NCBI GenBank assembly: GCA_014529385.2
Contig: CM043959.1
Span: 1,210,358-1,274,357 of the forward strand
DNA: 64,000 nt
Direction: 5' to 3'
Source of the DNA: Adiantum capillus-veneris
Lineage: Eukaryota; Streptophyta; Polypodiopsida; Polypodiales; Pteridaceae
In this document: positions 33,881-44,120 of the stretch, piece by piece
How positions within the stretch are numbered: the first letter of the stretch is position 1
Layout: each line of letters starts with the position of its first letter
Notes under the pieces: generated by a model
The model's database searches: none
The model's input: the letters and a program-made list of their open reading frames with translations, nothing else
What the model was told of the DNA's origin: nothing
Translations under genes and position numbers: made by a program

Positions 33881-34170
33881 TTCCACCACCCTTGTCAACT
33901 GTGATTGCACAACTTGATTTTCTCCATTGAGTGGAGTCCTTGGGTATAAAAACTTATTGAATTTAGACCTCATTTGACTGTCCAAAAGTTCCTTAATAGT
34001 TCCCTCAATTTCTGACTTGATTTTGACTGATTCTATTTTTGTGATTGTTTTTGTGCATTTTGGCTCATACACAAGTGTTTTTGTATTGATAAGAAGAATA
34101 CCTATGAAATCATGTTTAGTATGAGTAACCTGAGTGACTGTAGGAGGCAAAAATCCAGTAGGGAGCTCTA
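33880..34170 (-). other. Conserved segment following a GA array (copy 1 of 2)
   Basis: Minus strand after the (GA)n: 'cctagagctccctactgg', then a frame reading TVTQVTHTKHDFIGILLINT and KTLVYEPKC. At 62,329-62,470 on the plus strand the same layout occurs, with 'cctagagattcttgcgg' then TPPDLTGMIINPTRTLVYAP. This is either the 3' part of an LTR or the start of an element's internal region. The family is not recognised. Confidence 0.45.
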
Positions 34171-34174
34171 GGTC

Positions 34175-34180
<6 letters not shown>

Positions 34181-34268
<88 letters not shown>
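34181..34268. repeat. (TC)n microsatellite
   Basis: 88 bp of pure TC. Confidence 0.97.
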
Positions 34269-34269
<1 letters not shown>

Positions 34270-34271
<2 letters not shown>

Positions 34272-36010
34272 GCAATGTCTGGCTAACAATGAGGTTTACC
34301 TTGCTCTATTTGCCTATATGTGCATGGCTTGTCCTGAATGAAATTTGCATACTTACCTCAGTTAGTCATCTTTTCCATGACATCCCACCAGCGAATCAGA
34401 CGACTTGTCAATCAGACATCTGGTTATCATTTTGTCCTGATTTTGCAATTCCATTCAATTTGAAGTCAGCCCAAAATTTGATTTGTGCCAAATCCTTCCA
34501 TATTTGGCATGCTCAAAGCTCATAATTTGTATATTTGGTGTTTTCTTTCAAAACTTGAATCCAAGATTCTTGGCTTTGTTTATTAAAATTTTATCATTAT
34601 TAGGTTAAAAAGGAAGAAAAGTATAAACAATTATTATTATTTGACAAAAAAATTGGTCAAAATTATTCCTCACACTCGTATATACACACTTTCACTCTAG
34701 ATACCTGATTCGTCAAAATTTATCGGTAAGGTTCAATAATTTGCCAAATATGAGTAAAATTCTCCTAAAAATTCTCGAAAAACAAAAATGACGTAAAGCA
34801 TCCAACACAATTTATACACTGTACACATAGTCTCTCATCATTTTGTAGCCTATTATCTTGTAATATGCTGCATTGGCTACTGTAGCCACTAACTGTTTTA
34901 AATTTCCCTTTCCATTTCGAGTTGTCTCGGACGAATGTTTGTACGATGTACTGGTCTAGAAACTATCTGTGGAGTCAAAATCCAATTCTGGCATGTACCA
35001 AAAACCTAGCTTTTCTACTTGGGACCCCCCTCGATCCCTGCCAAATGGTCAACTGGTGATATAGAAGTAATCTATAATGTAGGGGCATGCTACGATTCAA
35101 GTTTTGTCTGATTTGGTTGAGCTAAAAGGCCGCTATGGTCAATTTTCGGTCGTAGGTCTTCACGCACTGCTCGGATTCTAGTGTTTTTTCCTGGGGTTTA
35201 GACTAGATATTGGCCGTACCGAATGGATCATTGATAAGTATAGAACTTACCTCTCATGTCTCGTGTGAAACGGTGCTATAAACAAGCCATTGTGGACTCC
35301 AAAAAATGCGCGTGAAGAAGGTCGAAAAGCTCTCTCTCCAAAGGCGACAAGTGGAAATTAGGTGATTTTAGCTTATCTTGGGTATCTATACTCGGACTTC
35401 CCGAACCATTTTTCCACAAACTCCCCTGTTAGTCCTACTAGACCATGAAATCTATGTTAGAGTAAAAAATTTTCCCAATCGGATTCCTGTAGCTCATTCT
35501 GCAAGAATTTTGCAAAAGTAGGTCTGGCCGCCTAATTTAGGCTTCCCGCTTCCATCTGCCGATTTGATTGAAATCTTTTGTGTCTGTCCACCTTCTCCTT
35601 TTGATCATCAGCGTGTCTTCAGTTTTACCATCTGAACTCATTTGCTATTTATTATTAATTTTTGACTTGTTTATTGAAAAAAATAAAAGAAAATAACAAA
35701 ATATGCTAAAAAAGCAAAGTGAAAATCCAAACATTGAGAAAATCCATTGAAAAACACAGCTTTACTATTTTGTGTTGGATTTCTCTATTTTTAAGTCCCA
35801 ATATCAAGAAAAATGATGAAAAATAACCAAAAAAGACAAATTTTTGATGATTTTCTCACACTATGTACACTATTTACACTCATTGGGGAGATGTTATCAA
35901 GTAAGTTCCCCTGTTAATGACTTGTAAGGGAATTATTAGGTAATTTTGCAAAAAATCACACGTTAACATCAAAATTTTTCCTCCCTCTTCAAACATTGCC
36001 CTTAATTGCT
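34270..36010 (-). other. LTR-like or 3' untranslated sequence of a gypsy relative
   Basis: No coding signal over 1.7 kb. In minus orientation it follows a purine-rich tract next to the 3' ORF at 36,067. It shares phrases such as 'aagccaagaatcttgga' and 'ggatttggcacaaatcaaattttgggc' with 61,975-62,090 ('gagccaagaaagttgaa', 'ggtttggcacatgacggattttgagc'). Both segments end in a GA array and a 'cctagag' boundary, which suggests homologous LTRs or 3' ends of the same family. Confidence 0.5.
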
Positions 36011-36066
36011 TAGTTCCCTTCCATCCCTCCTAGATGGCGTACTCCGGGACGAGTATGTGCATGGGT

Positions 36067-36276
36067 TCAACAATCGTATCTATGCATAGCCTTGGTTGGC
36101 TCTACCATGCTTTGAAGATCAATGCAGTTCAAACCATTATGTTGTGCAAGAGTTGGGCCTTGAGTAATTAACTCAAGGGTTTCTAATGTCGAGGTTTTCT
36201 GATACTGTCTTCCAAAGAGCAAAGCTTGTAGCTTGTGTGCTCTTTGCTTGATTGTCTCGTCAAGATGATTTGGCAT
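36067..36276 (-). pseudogene. 3' ORF C-terminus of a gypsy relative (copy 1 of 2)
   Basis: The minus strand reads TIKQRAHKLQALLFGRQYQK, TLETLELITQGPTLAQHN and EPTKAMHRYDC. The plus strand at 61,440-61,655 reads TIKDRARLLQLLLFIPRNFK, KSLEHIVQNPHLAHHF and EPQYMAMHRH, clearly the same protein at about 40 percent identity. Immediately downstream, both loci have 'acccatgcac' and a purine tract beginning CTAGGA, so it lies at the 3' end of the internal region. The function is unknown. An env-like or regulatory role is only speculation. Confidence 0.65.
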
Positions 36277-36318
36277 GTTGATTTTCTGAGCCTCAATGGG
36301 TGCCTCCGCCTCTTATTC

Positions 36319-36426
<108 letters not shown>

Positions 36427-36559
36427 GAGTACTATAACACTTTTTTTATTGTCTTCATTGTTGTGTCATTAGCATCCTCGCACGTTCCACATGGAATCAC
36501 ATAATACTCATAATGGAAGTACAAACCCCCTTTACCTTCCTCCATTATCTGCTACACAT

Positions 36560-37597
36560 CATATCCCAAGATGGCTCACTTCTACATCTCTGATGACAAG
36601 ACACATGACACTTTGTTTGTGCAACACTGTTTTCTTTTGCACAATGAATGGCTGAAAAGACACAGCTATAGTATCAAGCGGCATTGGGTGTGGTCGGATG
36701 GTGCTGTGTCATAATTCAAAACAAGGTGTCCGTTCTATTTTGTTGCACAATTCTTCAATATGAAAGGTGTCAAAATGATGCACAATTTCTTTGATTCAGG
36801 CCATGGAAAGGGTAAACACGACGGGGTTGGTGCAATGGTCAAAAGAGCCCTCACACATGAGCATTTGAAATCTGACGGGTGGGAGCTGCATAACGCTTAA
36901 AGCTTTGTTGCATTCCTCAATGCAACTCTCAGAAATCAATGCCACAGACATGCAATAAAGTTGATCGTGCTTTCTAAGAGGTCAAGCTCGGTGATGACGA
37001 TAGAGTTATAACGTGGGATTGCAAGCGCATGATAGGGTCTTGATCTTGACATCGTGTCAATGGCTACAGCCCAGACGGATATGCACAGACTAAGGCACAG
37101 ACTGCTCTCTTGCTTTTATAGTGTGTGTATCAAAGGTCAATGGAGGAGATGTGCCAACAAAGATCATGTGTAGGGGTGGGTATACTAGCAAATACAACCC
37201 AGAGTTACGGATGAAAGTGATGGAGAAGTGTCGAGCGAGGATGAGGATGAATACTCCCCCATGTATGCTGGACACCATGATGAATACGCCCCCATGTATT
37301 CTGGACACCATGATGACCTGAGCGATGCCTTGATGGTTGGCCAGAACTTTGCAGTGACTACAGAGGAGGCAGGTGTAGACTTCTATGTCCTGAAATGCAC
37401 CAACACAAAGCGCATGTCCAAAACAGAGGAAAAGGATCAATGTCACAACATCATTAAGAAAAATTCGCATGTGGTTGAGGGCCTATTCTATGGCAAGGTA
37501 AATGGACAAGATGATACTTATGTCCTTTTGGACAACACGCCCACTTCTCTAATCTACTCCCATCTGGTGCGATGCATCAAGTTTTCAATGTCTCCTT
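36560..37597 (+). pseudogene. DDE-type transposase relic, catalytic and C-terminal part
   Basis: The plus strand reads RHWVWSDGAVS, FYFVAQFFNMKGVKMMHNFF and FDSGHGKGKHDGVGAMVKRA (36,680-36,860). In another frame, VKLGDDDRVITWDCKRM (36,975-37,030) and NGYSPDGYAQ (37,058-37,086) follow. An acidic linker (SSEDEDEYSPMYAGHHDEYA) leads to a terminal block with GQNFAVTTEEAGVDFYVLKC and VLLDNTPTSLIYSHLVRCIK (37,330-37,597). 'WSDG' and 'HGKG..DGVG...KR' are the catalytic-region signatures of a eukaryotic cut-and-paste transposase group whose exact superfamily I cannot assign. Stops at 36,712, 36,898 and later show decay. The N-terminal part of the same kind of gene is at 18,365-19,060. Confidence 0.6.
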
Positions 37598-37859
37598 GAG
37601 AAGGTGAGCATAATGTATATGATATGTCAAATGATATATTCGAGAAAATCTATAACAGCATGTCCCTAGAGGAGAACTTGTAAGATTTATCCCTGTAAAT
37701 TTGACGTCAGGACTTGGCCAACACTTTTAACAGTAGCTAGAAATTTTTTTTAAAAAAGGAGACAATGAACTATATTGAAGAGTGTCAAGAAGGATTACAT
37801 CAAAGTTGGGGTGGGGGGGATCACCTACTAATCACCCCTACTGAATAGCTAGCACTTTT

Positions 37860-38580
37860 CACAGTAGAGTGATAAAAAGACCTCTTTTAAAACACTTGAA
37901 AGCACTTCTAAGCACTTGGCCAGTTGACCAGCACTTTACCAGCCCCTAAAAACACTTAAAAGCACTTCTGAGAACTTTACCAACCCCCTGTACCACTTGA
38001 CCAGCTCTTTGGACCACTTAGGACCACTTGACCAACACTTTGGACCACCTGACTAGCACTTTATACTAATTGACAAGCACTGTGAACCACTTGACCACCC
38101 CCTTGAGACACTTGGCCAGCACGTTATACAACTTGACAAGCACTTCGAACCACCAGACCAGCACTTTTAACCACTTGACTAACCCCCTGAACCATGTGGA
38201 CAACACTTTGTTTCACTTGACCACCATTTACCAACCCCCTGAAAACTTGACCAGCTCTTTGGGCCACTTAAGACCACGTGGTTTACACTTTTAAGCACTT
38301 TATACCACTTGACAATCCCCTTGAACCACTTGACCATCCCCCTGAACCACTTGGCCAAACACTTTATACCACTTGAAAAGCACTTTGAACCACCTGACCA
38401 ACACTTTGAACCCCTTGAACCACTTGGACAACACTTTGTACTACTTGACCACCACTTAACAACCACCTGAACCACTTGCCAACTCTTTGGATCACTTTGG
38501 ACCATCTGACTAGCACTTTTAAGAAATTTGTACCACTTGGACAACACTTTGAACCACTTGACCACTTAACCAACACTTAA
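37860..38580. repeat. Minisatellite, about 21-bp units of 'ACCACTTGACCAGCACTTTGA'-type
   Basis: Some 30 degenerate units built from CCACTTGACCA and GCACTTTGAAC. A longer composite phrase, 'cccctgaaccacttgaccagctctttgg', recurs near 37,985, 38,235 and 38,465. Both strands stay open in places, giving Trp/Lys-rich translations without meaning. Confidence 0.92.
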
Positions 38581-38722
38581 CACCCAATCTAGCTGATAGA
38601 GCAGCTGAAACAGTTGACTTGCAAAATTCTTCATAGTATATTCAGGTTTAGATACAAGAACAATTTACTTTACAAGGAGTTAGCTTTTTCAAGGAGTAAA
38701 GTCAGTTAGTTAGAAGATTGCT

Positions 38723-40298
38723 TTGGCCATTCTTGCAGACGTGGCCACTTATAATTGGTTGTTGGAGGTGGCATTTTTTGGTGCAAGAATTTTATGCCAT
38801 GCCCGTACTTTTCCATGTGCCAGATCCCAGTCCAATTGTGCAAGCTCATCCTTCCTGGCATCAAATGGACATTCCCTAACATCCTTGGCTCTGACAGGAG
38901 TCTCAGCCTACTGTATTATAAATGAGGGATTTTGTCTATTACAGACCCTTGCTCTCTCGCAAGGCCTCGAGCTATCCTTTGAGCCCCTCTTTATGGCTAC
39001 CTCTCTTGTCCTAAGATGTATTGGCAGTTTGGATGCTTCTCAATTAATATATGACTCGGCTCTATCTTCTGACAAAAAGTTGTCTATATTACACATGTTG
39101 GCCTTTAATGATTGGGTGAAGATTCTTGCTACCTTGGACAAGGACCCAAAAGATGGAGTGAATATGATTTCCCAGTATATAGCCCAATTGTCTATACTTT
39201 CTATATAATATCAACAAGAGCTTGCCTTATTTTCCTCTTCTGGAGTAGAACTATCTAAATTTTTGAAAAAATTATGTGGGCTCAACCCATCCTTTATCAG
39301 TGCCCTTGTGGCCCCATCTATCCCTCAAATAGGTGGTATTTTTTGTAGAGATAGTGCAGCTCTTGAGGCTGTCAAGGAGTTCCAAAACAATAGGTGCTCC
39401 TTAAGTGACTCTAACCTGTTAAAGAAGGTACCCACGGTTTCAAAGGTTTTTCCTTTCCTTCCTGTTAGACAGTTTTAAATTGAATCATTTGGTGTAGACT
39501 ATCAGCTTTGGGTTCTACCTAACAAAGCTTTTTTGGCACCTATCCTTAACGAAACTTGGGTTTATCTGGCTAACCTCTTGGCCACCACTACTGAGGATTG
39601 TAGACTCAATATTTTGAAAGGAGGTGAGTTTTTAGACAAAGGAGAACTCATTAAAGCTCCCTTCAACCTCAACCTGATAGACCACTCCAAGTGCTCCTCT
39701 AATACAGGTCTATACATACAGATAAAGGAACATGGAATTTGCTAAAAGTTATCCTGATTTCTACATAGAATCCATCTGGAATGTTTTTTGACCTTATGTT
39801 AAACATGCTTGTAAATGTCTTTGACCCTAAAGCTTCATGTGAATCCGACATTATGTGGTTTGACCATGCTATCTGGTTTATCCTCAATCATTTGGACCAA
39901 CTCGTTCCTGAAAAACCGATGGACTTTCATCTGTCACTCATCTGTTCTTGGCTTGGTGGCCAAGCCAACAATTAGTCATTGCTCAAATTGCTTTCAACAT
40001 TTTTTGTGGGCTTATGCTAGATATCCTCAAAGAATTGAAAGCGGATGAACATGGGACGTATTTGACTATCTATGCAAATTACAAGGGGGTTAAGATTATC
40101 AGCGGCCTTCTTAAGCCTTGTATTGATGATGATGATGACTCCCCCTCACTGAAAAGACCCAACTCTCTTGCCACCCCTAATTCTTTCACTTCCTTCTTAA
40201 CACCTAGCTCCTCTTCTAATTTTTCTAGAGGGAAATCTTGTAGCCTCGCTAGAGGAAGAGGTAGGAACACCCCTATTAAGCACCTTATTGACTTATGA
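38723..40298 (+). pseudogene. Unrecognised protein with helical body and basic RG-rich tail
   Basis: One long plus-strand coding trace of roughly 520 codons. It is in one frame from 38,723 to about 39,745, with TAA stops at 39,206-39,208 and 39,476-39,478, then shifts twice to end at 40,298. Early blocks: TYNWLLEVAFFGARILCHAR, LSILHMLAFNDWVKILATLD. Later blocks: WFDHAIWFILNHLDQLVPEK, LVIAQIAFNIFCGLMLDILK. It ends in an acidic run of Asp, a Ser/Thr-rich linker and the basic RGKSCSLARGRGRNTPIKHL. No ATG opens the first block. The architecture (hydrophobic helical core, positively charged C-terminus, few charged loops) would suit a nucleocapsid or capsid protein, but I recognise no family. A host gene relic is equally possible. 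Confidence 0.45.
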
Positions 40299-40397
40299 TC
40301 ACTCCGAGAGACATTTTCTAGAGTGTATTCATATGTAGTGACACCAGATTAGTGCTTGACTAGCCTTTGATTGCTATATTTCATAGATCGATAGATT

Positions 40398-41075
40398 TTG
40401 GTGACCATGACCCCTAGCGGCTCCGATTTAGTATTGTTACAGTTGGTAGGAGAGCACAACAAAATTTTATGCTATCGTGATCGACATGTATGTTGCTACC
40501 ATGATATTGCTCTATATTATGTGAGGCTTCCGCCTCATGACCATTCTACTCCTGCTTTCCAGACACTTAGAGCCAGTGCACACCCTACGATGCGTGATCA
40601 TCTCATAGATTCCATAGAGGTCCTCTATCGAGTCTAGAGGATAGAGACGAGACATGAGAGTATAGCAGCATATCCTAGGACATTGTTGACACACAGTCCT
40701 ATCCAGTGACCGTTCAGTAACAACGGAAGCATGGCGGTATGTTATATGCTGATGAGGATGATCGCATGCATTCTAGAGAGTCACAAATGCATGTCCTATG
40801 ATGTTTTTATAGTTCACGAATGGGGATTCTTGGATGTAGTATGGTCTACAGTTCACATTTTCTAAAAGGAAAACTCATGCTCAAGATAACATTTTTCTCA
40901 AGTACAAAGTTGAGGGTAGCAAAACCGAGGTGTACCTAGTTGGTGGCTACTTTTGGGGTGTCCATGGTAGCTTCTTCATTGAATTTGTCTCACTATTTAT
41001 GTCCATTATGACCTTCAGAGAGGGTGTTAGAGTTTTGGCATCTCAAGTGAACTGCCCAATGTGAGCCCACTATTT
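40398..41075 (+). pseudogene. Unrecognised broken coding trace
   Basis: Readable plus-strand blocks are TPSGSDLVLLQLVGEHNKIL, RDRHVCCYHDIALYYVRLPP, MRDHLIDSIEVLYRV (to 40,636), HEWGFLDVVWSTVHIF and, shifted, VEGSKTEVYLVGGYFWGVHG to about 41,060. Codon-like composition continues across stops, suggesting a decayed gene linked to the one upstream. No family recognised. Confidence 0.35.
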
Positions 41076-41217
41076 ATTTTGGCTTTTAGGTATTTATTTT
41101 ACTTATTTGTCAAAGTTTGGGTAGGGCTATTATTTGAGGTTGGTATATATGCAACCCCTTGCCTCCATTGTTTTACACATTCAGTTATTCATTGCCAAGG
41201 TTGATTGGTTCAGGAAA

Positions 41218-41220
<3 letters not shown>

Positions 41221-41256
<36 letters not shown>
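41221..41256. repeat. (CT)n microsatellite
   Basis: About 36 bp of CT. Confidence 0.95.
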
Positions 41257-41258
<2 letters not shown>

Positions 41259-41344
41259 CCTTGGTTTCTACACTTTCGTAGCGTCGACTTTGACAACACC
41301 AACCATGAAACTATTACACTTGAAATATGAATTTAAAAATGAAT

Positions 41345-41760
41345 AAGGTGCAAAAATTTACAAAGATGGTATGGATCTCTACTGTGTAAAGTTAGAAGAA
41401 AGACCTAGTGAGTTCAAGGACACAGTGCCTATGGACTACAACGATGGTCGCTACTTTGATAAGGAGGGTACCGTGTACTTAGTTGTGTAAAATCCCTATA
41501 TTGTGGAAAAATGGGGGTTAAAATGCACCAAGGATAAGGTTGATATCGAGCCTAAATACAAGCCACCAAAGCTAGAGATTCCTAATGCAAAGCTTAGGCG
41601 GGTGAATATGGCAACTCGAGTTAACATGGATAATACATATGTGGGCTTGTACAAGTACGACAATGGAGAGTAAATTCTCTCTTACAAGTGTGACAAGCCT
41701 AACTTTGGAGAGTTATCAGAGAAAAAATTCTTATGTGTTTTTGCATACAAAAAAAGGCAG
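41345..41760 (+). pseudogene. Unrecognised coding trace upstream of gypsy gag
   Basis: The frame reads YKDGMDLYCVKLEERPSEFK, YFDKEGTVYLVV, a stop, NPYIVEKWGLKC, YKPPKLEIPNAKLRRVNMAT and VNMDNTYVGLYKYDNGE, with stops replacing single codons. The trace runs toward the gypsy gag fragment. It could be an N-terminal ORF of the same element, in the position occupied by the acidic segment of element A. Family not recognised. Confidence 0.4.
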
Positions 41761-41887
41761 AGATACTGAAGTGATAATGCTTGATAAGTATAGACGAGGT
41801 ACTTTGCAATAGATGGCATGAAGATGGAAAGATATATGTACTTTATGTCACTTCTAGCACTTATAGACCAATTATCCAAGAGTCAAG

Positions 41888-43200
41888 GCCATAAACTACA
41901 AGAGCGAGTCCTGGTAGAGCTAGAGTGGAAGATTCATTTAGTCAACCACATTTTTCTATACCTACACCGATGGGATCCTTGAAATGTAGGGTTCCAATGA
42001 CCATGTATCGGGCTCAAAGGGTCACTATGTATAAATTTTGTATATTTCATGTGTTCATGGAATGTTTCTAAAACTCTTTATAAGTAATTTTTTTGCAAAT
42101 AAAATACACCCTTTTCCTATTCAATCGATAATTTTTTTTCCAATTTCATTTTGTAGTACCCTTCTATATGTGAAAATGTGAAAAAATAAGATTTAATAAC
42201 CCCTTTTATTGCACTCATGTGATAGCCACATAGCTATTATGTGAACACCCCCCCCCCCCCCCCCCCCTCCCCTAGAGGTATCGGGGCAGTGATGCTCTAG
42301 ACACTATCCATACTACAAGGGTTCCAGACGCCTGGACTGAAGGTAAAGATTTGCAATCGAATGAAAGAACCATAGAGAGAATTCCCATCAGTGTTCCTAA
42401 TGGTGGATATGAAGCGAAAGATGTTGTTTTAGGAGAGCCTTGAGTAATGAGAATGGTAGATAAAACACAACAGATGCAACCATCTTAAGTGGCAAAATGT
42501 GTGGACAAAAAGTACAATGGGTCGGGGTATCCATATACTCATGTTTCACTTTTTAAGCAAGTTGTAAGAGTTGAACAAGTCATAGATTTCTACACTCAGT
42601 ACGAGGGATTTTGGTTGACCTTGGAGGGAACAACATTGACTTCGTTCCAACCATTAAATAGTAGGGATTTCCCAAATATTGAGCAACTCCTACAAGAGTT
42701 TGTTGATGAGTTATCAAAAAGGGGGATCAAGCACAATACATTTTTCCAAATCTATGCCTCTAAGCAAAAAGAGAACGAAAAGGTGAAAGAAGCTTCACTT
42801 TATCCCTACTCAGGATGTTCTTGTAAATGAAAACATGGATAAAACTCAACCAGAGAAACCAAAAGCAAAACTTGCACTAGTAAACAAGGTGGGCGATTAC
42901 TACGAAGGGGAAGAAGGGAACACCACCTTACCACTAGAGCACAAGGGAGTGAAAACAATAGCCATACTTGATAGCGGGGCTGGAGTAGCCATAACTATGA
43001 AAGAAATTTTGGAGAAACACAATGTATATGGTTGGTTTAATAAAATCAATCAAGGCAAGCCCTCGGAAAACAGAAAGTAGCTCGAAGACTACAAAGCGTC
43101 AAATTTGACATACAAAGTCAAACTGACTCCAAATGGACCAAAATTGGATGAGTTGCTTCAGGACTAGGTAGCGGACAAGTCCATAGACTCAAAAGTGACT
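41888..43200 (+). pseudogene. Ty3/gypsy Gag-protease fragment with internal deletion
   Basis: ARVEDSFSQPHF (near 41,920) corresponds to KVEDSFRHQQF of element B. AKCVDKKYNGSGYPYTHVSL, EQVIDFYTQYEGFWLTLEGT and LLQEFVDELSKRGIKHNTFF (42,490-42,750) are Gag blocks shared with element B at 48,590-48,840. Near 42,830 the sequence jumps directly to the protease region. KVGDYYEGEEGNTTLPLEHK leads to AILDSGAGVAITMKE (42,960-43,010), which retains the catalytic D-S-G-A. Gag C-terminus, zinc knuckle and all of RT-IN are missing. A poly(C) tract interrupts it at 42,248. Confidence 0.72.
42248..42267. repeat. Poly(C) tract, 20 nt
   Basis: Uninterrupted C run. Confidence 0.95.
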
Positions 43201-43371
43201 AACCAACTCCACAAGCCATGCAGTCACAAAAATCGGTGATTTCAGAGTCGACAAAGCACGAAGTGATGCCGGCAACACAAAACTTTACCAAATTCAATTT
43301 AGGACTTGTTTTACGTGTATAGAATATGTTTAGGTCAAAATTCTCAAGTTTTGCAAGAAAAGTTGAGTGTT

Positions 43372-43393
43372 GTAAATAATTGCGATTATTTAC
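43372..43393. repeat. Leader palindrome D1
   Basis: Perfect 9-nt arms GTAAATAAT / ATTATTTAC around core TGCG. Confidence 0.92.
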
Positions 43394-43648
43394 TTTTGCA
43401 ATATTTTGGCTTGAAAATGATACCATCACTTCACCTATCACTTGTGCACACCTATTACATGTCACATTTCAACCAAATTGATCAATGATAACTTGAAAAA
43501 TTGTCAAAAAATGCAAACAAGTCCTTTCAAACCAATTTCTTAGTTATGAGTCACATTTTCTGATCCAAATCTCCTCATATCTCATACACAAGGTCTACAT
43601 CATGCCTAGAACCAAGTTGCACCAAAAAGTGTCCATTTTGATGAAAAA

Positions 43649-43670
43649 GTTAATAATTGCGACTATTTAC
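43649..43670. repeat. Leader palindrome D2
   Basis: Arms GTTAATAAT / ACTATTTAC around core TGCG (7 of 9 paired). It lies 277 bp after D1. Confidence 0.85.
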
Positions 43671-43938
43671 TTTTTGGCAAGATGGGGGGAAATTGCAACC
43701 TTGCCTTAATGGGACCAAAGCACATGATGTCGTAAGCCCACTGACCAAGTTTGAACAAATTTGGAGCTCAAAATCTCAAAATTTCTTTATATCTATTGTT
43801 TCAGAGACTAAAAGCCTAGATCTGGCACTATTTTCACCCTGTGCACTCAAATGAACCCATATTTCAACAGTATCTATTTGATATATACTTCAAGCCTATG
43901 ATGCCAAAATTACAAAAAGTTGAAAAAATTCATCAGCT

Positions 43939-43960
43939 GTAAATAATCGCAATTATTTAC
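43939..43960. repeat. Leader palindrome D3
   Basis: Perfect arms GTAAATAAT / ATTATTTAC around core CGCA. It lies 290 bp after D2 and about 160 bp before the first reading frame. Confidence 0.92.
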
Positions 43961-44120
43961 TTTTGCTGCAAATTTTTGCCTAGACTTCATGATTTTGATC
44001 TTTACATGCTTTTATGCATCTATGCATGTTCAAAAATTGATTTGAAGCAAATTGGACTAAATTTGTCGGCAATTCAAACTGAAGGACATTTTAGAGCGGA
44101 ATCTGCCAAATTTTCTAACT

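Noticed and set aside
38179-38565. Trp/Lys-rich 128-codon frame in the minisatellite
   Set aside because: By-product of a 21-bp repeat whose length is a multiple of three.
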